From Hymenobacter sp. BT18 (lineage in GTDB: Bacteria > Bacteroidota > Bacteroidia > Cytophagales > Hymenobacteraceae), in NCBI RefSeq assembly GCF_012273015.1, contig NZ_CP050954.1:3512001-3576000 (forward strand): a stretch of 64,000 nucleotides of DNA. The letters are read 5' to 3'. The notes below the pieces were generated by a model. That model ran no database searches and had not been told where the DNA came from. It saw only the letters and a program-made list of their open reading frames with translations. The translations under genes were made by a program, and so were the position numbers. Below, piece by piece: positions 43,763 through 52,439 of the stretch. Every line of letters begins with the position of its first letter. Within the stretch, counting starts at the first letter, position 1.

Positions 43763-45574
43763 TCACCCCGCTGTATCCTCCACCTCATCCCCGTCATCTA
43801 CCATCACCCGGGCCAGTTTCTCGATGTTGAGGCTGCGGGCAGAGGCGTCGAAGATTTCGCGGTAGGTGCCGCGTAGGTCGTAGAGCTGCTCGTGGGTGCC
43901 GCTTTCCACCATGCGGCCCTGCTTCATCACGTAGATGCAGTCGGCATCCACAATCTGGGCCAGGGAGTGGGAGATGATGACCACCGTGCGGCCCTTCTTG
44001 ATGGCCTCCAGGGAGTTCTTGATTTGCTCGGTGGCAATGGCGTCGAGGGAGGCGGTGGGCTCGTCGAGGAAGATGATGGGCGGGTTTTTCAGGAACAGCC
44101 GGGCAATAGCAATGCGCTGCTGCTGCCCGCCCGAAAGCTGCTGGGCGTCGCTCTGGTAGCCTTTCGGCAGCTCCATAATCTGCTCGTGCAGGTAAGCCTG
44201 GCGGGCGGCCGCTTTGATCTGGTCGAGTGTCGCGTCCATTACCCCGTAGCGGATGTTTTCCTCAATGGTGCCCTTGAAAATGTGGTTTTTCTGGAGCACC
44301 AGCCCAATTTGCCGGCGCAGGGCGTGGGTATGGTAGTCGGCCAGGGGATGGCCGTCGAGCAGCATCTTGCCGCGGTCGGGGGCGTAGAACTTGCAGAGTA
44401 GGTTGATGATGGTGCTCTTGCCGGCCCCGCTCAGGCCCACCAGCGCGGTAGTTTTGCCGGCCTCAATGGTCAGGCACACATCGTGCAGGGCCTGGGTGCC
44501 GCTGGGGTAGGTGAAGTCCACATGGCAGATGTCGAAAGTGCCCTGCAGGTGGTCGGGCAGCAGCTGGCCGGTGGGTTCTACCGCGTCGTGGGCGTCGAGA
44601 ATGTCGAAGAAACCCTCGGAGTAGGTGAGGGCGTCGTTCATCTCGTCGTAAATGCGGTGCAGCTGCCGGATGGGCGCCGACACGTTGTTGAACAGCAGAA
44701 TGTGGAACATGATGGCCCCAATGCTGATCTGCCGGTCGAGCACTAGGTAGGCCGTGAGGATGATGATCAGCACCACCCCAATCTGCTCGGTAAACGTCTT
44801 GAGGCCGTCGTAGAGGAAGTTGGTTTTGCGGGTCTGGAGCTGGGCTTCCTGCAGGTTCTGCTGCACCTGGGCCTGCTTCTGTTCCTCGTAGTCTTCGCGC
44901 ACGAAGCTCTTGATGACTACGGCCGAGTCGATGAGGTTCACGAGGCCCTGGCTGCGGGCTTCGCGCAGGCCACGCAGGGCGCGGCGGGTGCCATTGAGCT
45001 TGTCGGCCTGGCGGTAGCTCAGCCAGAAATACACCGGCAGCACCGCCACGGCCACCAACCCCACATACACGTTGGCCATGAACATAATCACCAGGGCCAC
45101 GATGGAGTTGGCGAACAGCGGCAGAATGTCGATAAAGAAGTTCTGTACCAGCTTCATCAGGCTTTCCACACCTCGGTCGATGCGGGTCTGGAGCTTACCG
45201 GTCTGGTTGCCGCTGTCGGAGTAGAAGCCCAGCTCGTAGCTGAGCACCTTGTGCACCGCGTCTCGCACCAGGGTGCTGGACACGTTGATGCGGATTTTCT
45301 CCCCGTAGAACTTCTGCCCAAACTGAATGCCGGTGTTGATGATTTCCTTGCCCAGCAGCAGCGCAGTTACAATGAGCAGCAAATCGGCACCCTGGGTGAG
45401 GCCCTTGTTCTGGTTGAGCAGGCCCTGCACGGTATCCACGGTGTAGCGCAGTACAAACGGATTCACCTGCGCCGCCAACGAGCCCACCAGCGTGAGCAGC
45501 AGCGTAGCCAGCACCAGGGCCCGGTACGGCAGCACGTACGGGTACAGACGCTTGATAATTTCCCAGAGACTCAT
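43763..45574 (-). CDS. ABC exporter, fused permease and ATPase (MsbA/MdlB-like)
   Basis: A 603-residue half-transporter. Six helices lie in the first 320 residues. The ATPase domain has Walker A GLSGAGKSTIINLLC, Q-loop GLVLQKNHIFKG, signature LSGGQQQRIAIARLFL, Walker B IIFLDEPTASLD and H-loop IISHSLAQIVD. Residues LQTRIDRGVESLMKLVQNFF fit the heterodimeric or lipid-type exporter group. The C-terminus carries an acidic tail (DDGDEVEDTAG). Not part of an evident operon, and unrelated in detail to the exporter at 22657. Confidence 0.93.
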   Translation of the reverse strand: MSLWEIIKRLYPYVLPYRALVLATLLLTLVGSLAAQVNPFVLRYTVDTVQGLLNQNKGLTQGADLLLIVTALLLGKEIINTGIQFGQKFYGEKIRINVSSTLVRDAVHKVLSYELGFYSDSGNQTGKLQTRIDRGVESLMKLVQNFFIDILPLFANSIVALVIMFMANVYVGLVAVAVLPVYFWLSYRQADKLNGTRRALRGLREARSQGLVNLIDSAVVIKSFVREDYEEQKQAQVQQNLQEAQLQTRKTNFLYDGLKTFTEQIGVVLIIILTAYLVLDRQISIGAIMFHILLFNNVSAPIRQLHRIYDEMNDALTYSEGFFDILDAHDAVEPTGQLLPDHLQGTFDICHVDFTYPSGTQALHDVCLTIEAGKTTALVGLSGAGKSTIINLLCKFYAPDRGKMLLDGHPLADYHTHALRRQIGLVLQKNHIFKGTIEENIRYGVMDATLDQIKAAARQAYLHEQIMELPKGYQSDAQQLSGGQQQRIAIARLFLKNPPIIFLDEPTASLDAIATEQIKNSLEAIKKGRTVVIISHSLAQIVDADCIYVMKQGRMVESGTHEQLYDLRGTYREIFDASARSLNIEKLARVMVDDGDEVEDTAG

Positions 45575-45921
45575 GCAGCAGCGGCTAGTGTGGTGGTAGC
45601 CGGTTAGACGAGCGGGGCAGGGGCGGGGTTTAGGCTTGCAGCTTTTTCACAAGTCCACTCAATGAGAGGGGCTGACTATGCTAGCTACTTTTCGGACGTT
45701 GTTTGAAATCGGGTTTCGAAGGGGGTGGGTGATTGGTGGCCCGACCGGAGCAGGCACCATGGAATTGCTAACGCTTGCATGGGCGCCCAGGCCGCCGCGG
45801 CTCACCTGAATAAAGCAGAAAGCAGTCTGCTATCCGTTCTACCCACGTAGGAAGCCCTTCTAAAAGAAAGCCCCTCCTACGTGGGTAGGAAGGGCTTTCT
45901 TGCGTTGAAGTTCGGCGGGAA
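45575..45921. other. Intergenic with overlapping hairpins
   Basis: About 350 bases between the ABC gene and the small basic protein gene. The only structure seen is the hairpin block at 45839-45900. No gene is supported. Confidence 0.5.
45839..45900 (-). terminator. Terminator with two competing stems
   Basis: Stem 1 pairs 45839-45852 with 45875-45888 (14 bp, CTACCCACGTAGGA). Stem 2 pairs 45865-45873 with 45892-45900 (AGAAAGCCC) and is followed on the minus strand by TTTT. The two stems overlap, so only one can form at a time. It lies 21 bases after the small gene at 45922. Confidence 0.65.
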
Positions 45922-46059
45922 CTAGGGATTCACGTGCTTAAGCTTCCGGCGGCGACGCTCCTGGGCCTGCTTTACGCGGCGGTGCAGAGCCTCACGGGCG
46001 GTTTCAGTATGCTCAGCAGTGGCCGGGGTGCTTTCGGCTTTGATGGTCTTGGTCGACAT
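45922..46059 (-). CDS. Very small basic protein, unknown function
   Basis: A 45-residue protein starting MSTKTIKAESTPATAEHTET and ending in a lysine/arginine-rich helix (RRVKQAQERRRRKLKHVNP). No domain recognised; the tail could bind nucleic acid or ribosomes. Support for a real gene comes from a TAnnTTTG element upstream and a strong terminator downstream. An upstream in-frame ATG at 46116 would add 19 residues but lies before that promoter element, so 46059 is preferred. Confidence 0.6.
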   Translation of the reverse strand: MSTKTIKAESTPATAEHTETAREALHRRVKQAQERRRRKLKHVNP

Positions 46060-46721
46060 ATAAAAGAAAGTTAAGGTCTGCTCAAAGATACCCTTATCCG
46101 GCACATAGTGGCGCATTCTTCTTCCACGAACTAGTTACGCCCCCGGCCAATCATTCTTTATGAGGTGCTGGCGCAGGTCTTCGGGACAAACGATGCGGCG
46201 TCAAGATGGGCCTATGCAGAAAAGCTTTTCGTGACTTTGGGGGTACCCTTGTTGGCCCTGCAATTACATATCCTGCAAAGTGCTCATGATTGAATCATTC
46301 CCTTGCTTACATCTCGATGCGCCCATCCGTTCTTCTTTCGGCTTGCTCGTGAAAAGAGACAGACGCTGATTCGGACAAATTATTCCTATTAATTTATTCC
46401 TTCTATGCTTACTGCTCACGATTCGGGTTGGCAACTTTGTATTCCACTTTCCGCCGGTAGGGCTGGCTTAGTAGGTAGCGGAGGATGAACTTGGTTTTCC
46501 CCTTTGCCCGGGCCAGTTACGGTCTATGCGCAGCGCAAGCATATTCCTGGCGCTTCCTGGAACCACCGTCGCTAACCCTGGTGACGTGCGGTGAACAGTC
46601 TCGGCAGTTGACGACGAAGGCCGGTGGTACCGTGGAGTTAGTAACCCGATGCATGGCGCGGCAGTTGGCTGCTAAGGCGCCGGGGCCAGCAAGCTGAGGG
46701 CAGCACACATTACCTCGCAAG
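46060..46721. other. Gene-poor gap, one possible short frame
   Basis: About 660 bases. A plus-strand frame from a GTG at 46165 to a stop at 46291-46293 encodes 42 residues (LAQVFGTNDAASRWAYAEKL and on) that read like protein but match nothing I know. A longer frame at 46485-46697 lacks family features. The rest shows no repeats or strong hairpins. Confidence 0.35.
46083..46090 (-). promoter_or_regulatory. Candidate -7 element of the small basic protein gene (TATCTTTG)
   Basis: On the minus strand TATCTTTG matches TAnnTTTG, 23 bases before the ATG at 46059. No clear TTG was found at the -33 distance. Confidence 0.4.
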
Positions 46722-46862
46722 TCAGGCCAGTAGCAGGTCGGGAGCCTCGGTCAGCTGGTAGTGCAGCGCCCGGCAGGCGGCCTGTTGCCCAACATCAGCC
46801 GCCCCAGTCAGCACCAGGCGGTGCGTAACCGGGGCAGCAAGCTCATACAAACGCTGCAGCAC
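46722..46862 (-). CDS. Possible 46-residue ORF after the roadblock operon
   Basis: A minus-strand frame opens with GTG 11 bases after the stop of the last roadblock-like gene and runs LQRLYELAAPVTHRLVLTGA, then ADVGQQAACRALHYQLTEAP and DLLLA. Codon choice resembles the neighbours, and it reads like the end of a folded domain. It could be a real small partner or the remnant of a fourth gene. No family recognised. Confidence 0.35.
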   Translation of the reverse strand: MLQRLYELAAPVTHRLVLTGAADVGQQAACRALHYQLTEAPDLLLA

Positions 46863-46873
46863 GGCAGCGGCCG

Positions 46874-47254
46874 TTAGTTCAGGTTATAGACGTGAGAGCG
46901 TAGAACTTCCCGGGCAATGGCCAGGTTCGTATCGCGGGAGTTTACGACCAGGTAAATAAACTTCGAGCCGTTGTCGGCCAGCTTAATCAGGTGCGTCTGG
47001 TTCGTGAGCGAAATCAGAATATCCTCGATTTTCTCGCTGCCAAGCTTGAGCGCAGACATTGCTTTCTGCTTCTGTTTCACTACCTCCGTGTTGTAGGCAG
47101 CGGCCGTATCGGGGTTGAGTGCCGGCGAGTTGGAGTGTGAAGCCAGGCTCATGCCGGAATTGGCATCAACCACGGCCACGGCTACCAGGCCAGGCAGGTC
47201 GCCGATAATACCTTCTACGGTCCGACCGGCGGGGGAATTGTTAGAGTATGCCAT
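46874..47254 (-). CDS. Roadblock/LC7-like small protein, copy 1
   Basis: A 126-residue soluble protein. The predicted order is helix (GRTVEGIIGDLP), strand (GLVAVAVVDANSGMSLAS), long helix (TAAAYNTEVVKQKQKAMSAL), strands (DILISLTNQTHLIKLADNG, KFIYLVVNSR) and C-terminal helix (NLAIAREVLRSH), which is the roadblock/LC7 (profilin-like) topology. Such proteins often regulate Ras-like GTPases such as MglA, but no GTPase gene is visible here. It is about 98/126 identical by eye to the copy at 47999. I start it at the ATG at 47254. Last of three tandem genes. Confidence 0.75.
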   Translation of the reverse strand: MAYSNNSPAGRTVEGIIGDLPGLVAVAVVDANSGMSLASHSNSPALNPDTAAAYNTEVVKQKQKAMSALKLGSEKIEDILISLTNQTHLIKLADNGSKFIYLVVNSRDTNLAIAREVLRSHVYNLN

Positions 47255-47369
47255 GCGTGACAGGAAAATAAAAAAGGATGTAAAACAGTAGAAAAGGGGA
47301 AAGCTGAAAAGGATGATGTCGGCAATGCCTTGCCTGCTAGCCATTTTACCGGGCCAGCCGCCTGCTAGG

Positions 47370-47828
47370 CTAGCAGCCTGCGCGCTTCATGGCCATGCGC
47401 AGCACTTCGCGGGCCAGGGCCAGGGACAATTCATCGGCCTTCACGGCCAGATACACAAACCACTCGCCTTTGCGGGCTACGCGCAACAGGTGCAGGTGTC
47501 GCCGCATGGGGATCAGCATATCGGTAAGCTGTTCGGGCCGGCCGGGCCAGGCCTGCAGGGCCAGCTGCTGCTGCCGCACGGTCGTGGCATGGTGCTCGGC
47601 TACCCATTCGGCGGCCGGCGCCCTGGGCCGGCAGTAGCTGGCCAAACACTTCCCGCTAGCCACATCGATGGCGGCTACTACCCGCAACCCGGGCAGTTCC
47701 GCTTTGATAAGCTGGATAACTTTTTCCGGCTGGCTGGTCGCGGCTGACGCGAGCGGGAGCGGGACCAAACGGTGCGCCGCGTGGGGTCGTTTGGGGGGTA
47801 GCGAACTGTCAGAACTGGCGCCCGTCAT
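47370..47828 (-). CDS. Roadblock/LC7-like protein, diverged copy 2
   Basis: A 152-residue protein between the two near-identical copies. After an unshared N-terminal stretch of about 35 residues (SSLPPKRPHAAHRLVPLPL) it follows the same layout: EKVIQLIKAELPGLRVVAAIDVASGKCLAS, a long helix, LTDMLIPMRRHLHLLRVARKGEWFVYLAV and ELSLALAREVLRMAMKRAGC. It is weakly similar to copies 1 and 3 but clearly the same fold. The ATG at 47828 was chosen because upstream in-frame sequence is cysteine/arginine-rich and overlaps copy 3's end. Confidence 0.7.
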   Translation of the reverse strand: MTGASSDSSLPPKRPHAAHRLVPLPLASAATSQPEKVIQLIKAELPGLRVVAAIDVASGKCLASYCRPRAPAAEWVAEHHATTVRQQQLALQAWPGRPEQLTDMLIPMRRHLHLLRVARKGEWFVYLAVKADELSLALAREVLRMAMKRAGC

Positions 47829-47998
47829 GCTGTTGTCGGCTGGGGAAAAGGAGAGGCAACGGGCAGCTGCCCGTTGCCTGCTCAGTGAGCATTCATAGTC
47901 CACACGCCTGGTGTGGCAGCAGCAGGGCCCAAGGGTGAGGCAAGCGCCCCGGTCACTGCCGGAGGCCGGCACAGTGCCTGGGCAAGACCGGGCTGGTC

Positions 47999-48379
47999 TT
48001 AGTTCAGCAAGCCCGACTCTTGGCGGCACACATCGCGGGCAATAGCCAGGTTGGTGTCGCGGGAATTGACCACCAGGTAGATGAACTTTTTTCCGTCGTC
48101 GGACAGGTTAATCAAGTGAATCTGGTTGGAGAGCGAAATCAGGATATCGTCAATCTTTTCGTTGCCGAGCTTAAGGGCGGACATTGCCTTCTGCTTCTGC
48201 TTCACAACTTCGGTGTTGTAGGCTGCGGCGGTTTCGGGGTTCAGGCTGGGGGAGTTGGAGTGCGAAGCCAGGGCCATGCCGGAGTTGGCATCAACCACGG
48301 CTACGGCCATAAGGCTTGGCAGCGAGTTGATGATGTTTTGAACACACTGGCCAGCGGGGGAGGAGGTAGAGTAAGCCAT
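47999..48379 (-). CDS. Roadblock/LC7-like small protein, copy 3
   Basis: A 126-residue protein, first gene of the three. The central 80 residues are nearly the same as copy 1 (AVAVVDANSGMALASHSNSP, TEVVKQKQKAMSALKLG, KFIYLVVNSRDTNLAIAR), while both ends differ (QNIINSLPSLM, CRQESGLLN). Conservation of the middle with drift at the termini suggests selection for one interaction surface. It is transcribed away from the histidine kinase gene across a 355-base shared upstream region. Confidence 0.75.
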   Translation of the reverse strand: MAYSTSSPAGQCVQNIINSLPSLMAVAVVDANSGMALASHSNSPSLNPETAAAYNTEVVKQKQKAMSALKLGNEKIDDILISLSNQIHLINLSDDGKKFIYLVVNSRDTNLAIARDVCRQESGLLN

Positions 48380-48734
48380 GATACTGTTGGGAAAAAGGGT
48401 TGGAAAAGTTTAGGTGAACTTAGTCGGGTTGGCGGGGCGGTAAAACAAACCCGTTGACTTTGTCAGGTAGTCCCCCGCTGCGCCGCCGACAATACAAGGG
48501 TAAGGGTGGCGGCGAAATGAAGCATTGGGTTTTTGCTGAACCAACACGTATTTAAAGCGAGTGAACAGCTTTTTGAAGGGAGTGAAAAAGCCCTCCCCGT
48601 CCCTTCGCCAAATTTGACGCCGGCCGCAGGTCGGGACCGACGCATCCGGTGCTATTTTGGCCAGGAATTTCAGCTGGCCACGCCTGGCCCGGTGCCAAGT
48701 CTTTGCCCGCTATTTCGCTTCTCCAAGCTTCCCC
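48380..48734. promoter_or_regulatory. Divergent promoter region, roadblock operon and hybrid kinase
   Basis: About 355 bases with no gene. Read leftward, TACCCTTG (about 48499-48506) is one base from TAnnTTTG. Read rightward, GCTATTTTGGCC lies 70-80 bases before the kinase ATG. Neither is a confident promoter. A shared region for both operons fits joint regulation, which is inference. Confidence 0.35.
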
Positions 48735-51110
48735 ATGCCATCCGACCGCGCTACTCTTCCTGCTACCGAGGCCTCGGCCCGCATCGCCGAACTGGAAGGT
48801 GCACTGCGGGAAGCCAGCGCCCGGGCCGCAGTGGCCGAACGTCGGCTGGCCAGCCTGGCCGATGTCGCCGGCCCTGGCCTGTTGCTGCTGAACCCGGACG
48901 GGACTATTCACCACGTCAACGAGGCGCTGTGCCTTTTGCTGGCCCTGCCGGAGCCGACAGAGCACTGGGCGGGTAAACCCGCCGACATCCTGTTTGCCCG
49001 CCTGCGTCACCTGGCGCTCGAGCCGGCCCAGCCAGCTCGCCTCCTGGCGGCGTTGCGCACCGGCCAGCAGCCCGCGCCCGGCAACTCTATCCCCCTGCGT
49101 GACGGCCGCTTGCTGACGCAGGACTACACGCCGCTGCCCGCCCCCGCTGGCAGCGCCCGCGCCGAGCTGCTAAGCTTCCGCTTACTGCTACCCTCGCCCC
49201 CAGCAGCTCCGGCAGCCGGGGCCCCCGGTCAGTCATTTTCCAATGACTTGGTGCAGTACCTGCCAGCTCCCGTAGTCATTCACTCCGCGGCCGGGGTAAT
49301 TCTTTCCTGCAATCAGGCGTTTGCCCTCCTGCTTCAACTACCCCCCGATCAGCTGATCGGGCACTCACTCTCTGCGTTTATGCCGGCTGCGGGACTGGAG
49401 CTTGTCCTGCCTGCTTACTTAGCCCAGGTGGCCGCACGGCCGGCCGCGGCTGGCGTGCTGCCCCTGCTACCGCGCGATGGGCAGCCGCGTGAACTACTCT
49501 ACCAGGCGCAGCGTATTGGACCGGCAGATCCAGCGGCCGACGTGCTGCTCTGCGGGCTCGACATCACCGAGCGGGCTCAGGCCGAGGCAGAGCTGCGACG
49601 CGCTAAAGACAAAGCAGAAGCGTCGGGCAAGGCCAAAGAAGCTTTTTTGGCCAACCTCAGCCACGAAATCCGTACCCCCATGAACGGGGTGCTGGGCATG
49701 GCCAGGCAACTAAGCAAAACCCGCCTCAACGAGGACCAACAGGAGCTGCTGCGCATCATTCAGACTTCCGGGGAGCATTTGCTCTCCGTCCTCAACGAGG
49801 TGCTCGACATGACGAAAATCAGCTCGGCGCGCCTGGAGCTGGAACAAGTACCGTTTGATTTGCGCGCCTCCGTAGAAGAGGCTTTGCGCCCCCTGGCCGT
49901 GCAGGCCCGCGAGAAAGGCCTGGCATTTCACGCGGCCCTGCTGGAGCATAGCGGCCCACTGCCGCGCGTAGTAGGCGACGCCTACCGCCTCAATCAGGTC
50001 CTGATCAACCTAACGTCCAACGCCATTAAGTTTACGCCGCCCGAGGGCAGCATCTCGGTGGGAGGGTTTCTAGTGTCGCGCACCGACACCCACCTGACGG
50101 TGTTGTTTCGGCTTACCGACACGGGCATTGGCATTGCCGCCGATAAGCTGGACTTCATCTTCGAGGACTTCGCCCAGGCCGGCGTCGATACCGCCCGGCG
50201 CTACGGCGGCACCGGCCTGGGGCTAGGCATTGCCCGCGCCCTGGTCGAGCAGATGGGGGGCGCGCTCACCGTGGAGAGCCAGCTAGGCAGCGGCAGCACG
50301 TTCTCCTTCACCGTGACGTTGCCCTGCGCGGTCGGGGCCGAAGCGGTGACCCGCCGGGACCCGCCGCTGGATACCAGCGCGCTGCGTGGCCGGCGGGTGC
50401 TCGTGGCCGAGGACAATGCCATCAACCGGGAGGTGGTCCGCCGGCTGCTCGAAAGCTGGGGCGTGGTAGTAGACGAAGCGGCTGATGGTCCTGCCGCACT
50501 TGCCCTGCACGCTGCCCGCTCCTACGATGCCATCCTGATGGATATACAGATGCCAGGCCTGAGCGGCGTAGAAGTTACCGCTGCGTTGCGTCGCCACCCC
50601 GATCCGGCGCGGGCGCAGGTGCCCGTCCTGGCGCTTACCGCCAATGCTTTCCGCTCCGACCTGGACCGTTATCTGCAGGCAGGCATCGACGACTGCCTCA
50701 CCAAGCCCTTTAAAGAAGCGGAGTTCTTTCGCAAGCTGCTGGCGCTTGTGCATCCTGCCGAAGTGCCGCTCTATAATTTGGCCGAGGTGCACGAAATGGC
50801 CGATGGCGACGCCGTATTCACAGCGCGCATGGTACGCTCTTTCCTGGAGCATATGCCGCCCATTATGCAGCAGATTCAGACGGCGGCGGCAGCCGGTCAG
50901 TGGCCGCAGGTGGCCCGGCTGGTGCATCACATCAAACCCAACTTGGTGCAGTTTGGCGTGGCTGGCCTGGAGCGGGCCTTGCAGCTACTGATGCAAGTGC
51001 CCAAACCAGGCGCCAAAGTCCCCGCCGGCCGAGTCGCCGCCGTGCGCCAGTTGGTGCGGCAGGTGGAGCGCGTGCTTGCCAGTCTACCCGAGGAAAGTGA
51101 GACCCTGTAA
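48735..51110 (+). CDS. Soluble hybrid histidine kinase with REC and HPt domains
   Basis: A 791-residue multi-step phosphorelay kinase without membrane segments, so it senses a cytoplasmic signal. Order: coiled coil (ASARIAELEGALREASARAA), two PAS-like domains (about residues 45-160 and 170-290), HisKA with His310 (NLSHEIRTPMNGVLGMA), HATPase (NQVLINLTSNAIKF, DTGIGI, GTGLGLGIA), REC with Asp603 (YDAILMDIQMPGLSG), and a C-terminal HPt with His731 (LVHHIKPNLVQFG). The ATG at 48735 was preferred to a TTG at 48657. Divergent from the roadblock operon and convergent with the LytTR regulator. Confidence 0.93.
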   Translation: MPSDRATLPATEASARIAELEGALREASARAAVAERRLASLADVAGPGLLLLNPDGTIHHVNEALCLLLALPEPTEHWAGKPADILFARLRHLALEPAQPARLLAALRTGQQPAPGNSIPLRDGRLLTQDYTPLPAPAGSARAELLSFRLLLPSPPAAPAAGAPGQSFSNDLVQYLPAPVVIHSAAGVILSCNQAFALLLQLPPDQLIGHSLSAFMPAAGLELVLPAYLAQVAARPAAAGVLPLLPRDGQPRELLYQAQRIGPADPAADVLLCGLDITERAQAEAELRRAKDKAEASGKAKEAFLANLSHEIRTPMNGVLGMARQLSKTRLNEDQQELLRIIQTSGEHLLSVLNEVLDMTKISSARLELEQVPFDLRASVEEALRPLAVQAREKGLAFHAALLEHSGPLPRVVGDAYRLNQVLINLTSNAIKFTPPEGSISVGGFLVSRTDTHLTVLFRLTDTGIGIAADKLDFIFEDFAQAGVDTARRYGGTGLGLGIARALVEQMGGALTVESQLGSGSTFSFTVTLPCAVGAEAVTRRDPPLDTSALRGRRVLVAEDNAINREVVRRLLESWGVVVDEAADGPAALALHAARSYDAILMDIQMPGLSGVEVTAALRRHPDPARAQVPVLALTANAFRSDLDRYLQAGIDDCLTKPFKEAEFFRKLLALVHPAEVPLYNLAEVHEMADGDAVFTARMVRSFLEHMPPIMQQIQTAAAAGQWPQVARLVHHIKPNLVQFGVAGLERALQLLMQVPKPGAKVPAGRVAAVRQLVRQVERVLASLPEESETL

Positions 51111-51190
51111 GCCAGCCCCGAAGCTTAGAGAAAGCGGCAGATCCAGGGCTATTGCGTGCGCAGCCAGTGCTCTTCTTCTCTGCCTACTGG

Positions 51191-51934
51191 CTACAACGCC
51201 TGCAGACGTTGCGCAAAATCTTCCTGGTAGGGGCGGCTGACGGGTACTTCATGCGCGCCGAGCTTGAGCATATTGTCTACCATGGCTTCCACCCGGTGCA
51301 TATTCACGATGTAGGAGCGGTGCACGCGCACGAAATGCCGGAACGGCAGCCGCTCCTCCATGTGCTTGAGCGTGCCGCCTACAATGTGCTTGCACTTGTC
51401 CGTAACCAGCACCACGTAGGTAGACAGCGCCTCGATAAATAACACTTCCTCGAAATTGATGCGCAAAAACTTGCCACTGGTTTTCACGAACAGGTCGGAG
51501 CCGGTAGACGAAATATCAGCGGGTGCCGGCTTCAGAGGCGGCGGCATACTAGCCGCCCGCTGCTCAGTTACCCGGGCAATGGCTTGGCAAAAGCGCCCGT
51601 AGCCAACGGGCTTAACCAGGTAATCAAGTACGCGAAGCTCGAAGGCATCAACGGCAAAACTGGCATGCGTGGTAACCAAAATAACGGCTGGCTTGGGCTC
51701 AGGCAGCAGCTTCACCAGTTCCAGGCCACTGAGGTGCGGCATTTCGATGTCGAGCAGCAACACATCGGCCGGACCGGCGGCGTGGAAATAAGCCAGCGCC
51801 TCTACCGCGTCGGAAAAAGAAGCCGCCAGCCTCAGCTGGTCGTGGCGCTGTACGGAGCGTTCCAGCGTCAGCCGGTTCATCTCATTATCATCGATGATGA
51901 CACAGGCCAGGGGGTTTGCATCAATAGGGCTCAT
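51191..51934 (-). CDS. LytTR-family response regulator
   Basis: A 247-residue DNA-binding regulator. The receiver domain has the acidic pair (VIIDDNEMN), phospho-acceptor Asp62 (VLLLDIEMPHLSGLEL), Thr (LVTTHASFAVDAFELRVLDYLVKPV) and Lys. The LytTR domain follows a linker: DLFVKTSGKFLRINFEEVLFIEALSTYVVLV, then FRHFVRVHRSYIVNMHRVEA. It converges with the hybrid kinase gene, 80 bases between the stops. Whether the kinase's HPt phosphorylates it is a reasonable guess, not shown. LytTR targets are often direct repeats upstream of surface-protein genes. Confidence 0.93.
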   Translation of the reverse strand: MSPIDANPLACVIIDDNEMNRLTLERSVQRHDQLRLAASFSDAVEALAYFHAAGPADVLLLDIEMPHLSGLELVKLLPEPKPAVILVTTHASFAVDAFELRVLDYLVKPVGYGRFCQAIARVTEQRAASMPPPLKPAPADISSTGSDLFVKTSGKFLRINFEEVLFIEALSTYVVLVTDKCKHIVGGTLKHMEERLPFRHFVRVHRSYIVNMHRVEAMVDNMLKLGAHEVPVSRPYQEDFAQRLQAL

Positions 51935-52045
51935 ACATAGAATTATATTTAGCGACTAGCAGCAGGCACTGTTAAGGTCGCTTTTTCTGCTGCTCACTGG
52001 TCAGGTAAGGCATACTTAAACAGCTGTAGACAGTTAGAGCCGACC

Positions 52046-52438
52046 TTAGCCTTTACTTTCAATATCCGGCTTGCGGAGCCGGCAGGTCGCGCACCGGGCG
52101 CTTTGGCCCACCACTGGTGAGGCAGTCAGGACGCTTTTGACGCGAAAGTACGTCTGCTGACCAACGGTTACGGCTACACTGCCGGGCGGCCCGCTGCGGC
52201 TAGAAAAAAACAGGAAACGGCGATGCTTGGCCGGACGAGGCTGCAGCGTTGCCTTTTCCGTTTCTGCGCTGGCTTTTAACTCCAGATCAGCATATTCCGT
52301 TGCCGCGCTCATATCGGCGACATCTTTCATGACGGTCACCTCCGCTGCGCTCATACCTTTGGGCACCATACCGTTGCTAGTGGGCAAACTGGTGCCGGCC
52401 ATAGAAGCGCCGGCGAACGGGGCCGCAATGCCGATCAT
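52046..52438 (-). CDS. Hypothetical protein, possibly the 3' part of a broken gene
   Basis: 130 residues from the ATG at 52438 (MIGIAAPFAGASMAGTSLPT). The middle is polar (SAAEVTVMKDVADMSAATEY), and the C-terminus holds a strand-like run and a CATCRL motif. No family recognised. A second minus-strand frame just upstream also reads like protein and stops inside this one, so the two may be halves of one gene split by frameshift. Its own start is plausible but not proven. Confidence 0.4.
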   Translation of the reverse strand: MIGIAAPFAGASMAGTSLPTSNGMVPKGMSAAEVTVMKDVADMSAATEYADLELKASAETEKATLQPRPAKHRRFLFFSSRSGPPGSVAVTVGQQTYFRVKSVLTASPVVGQSARCATCRLRKPDIESKG

Positions 52439-52439
52439 G

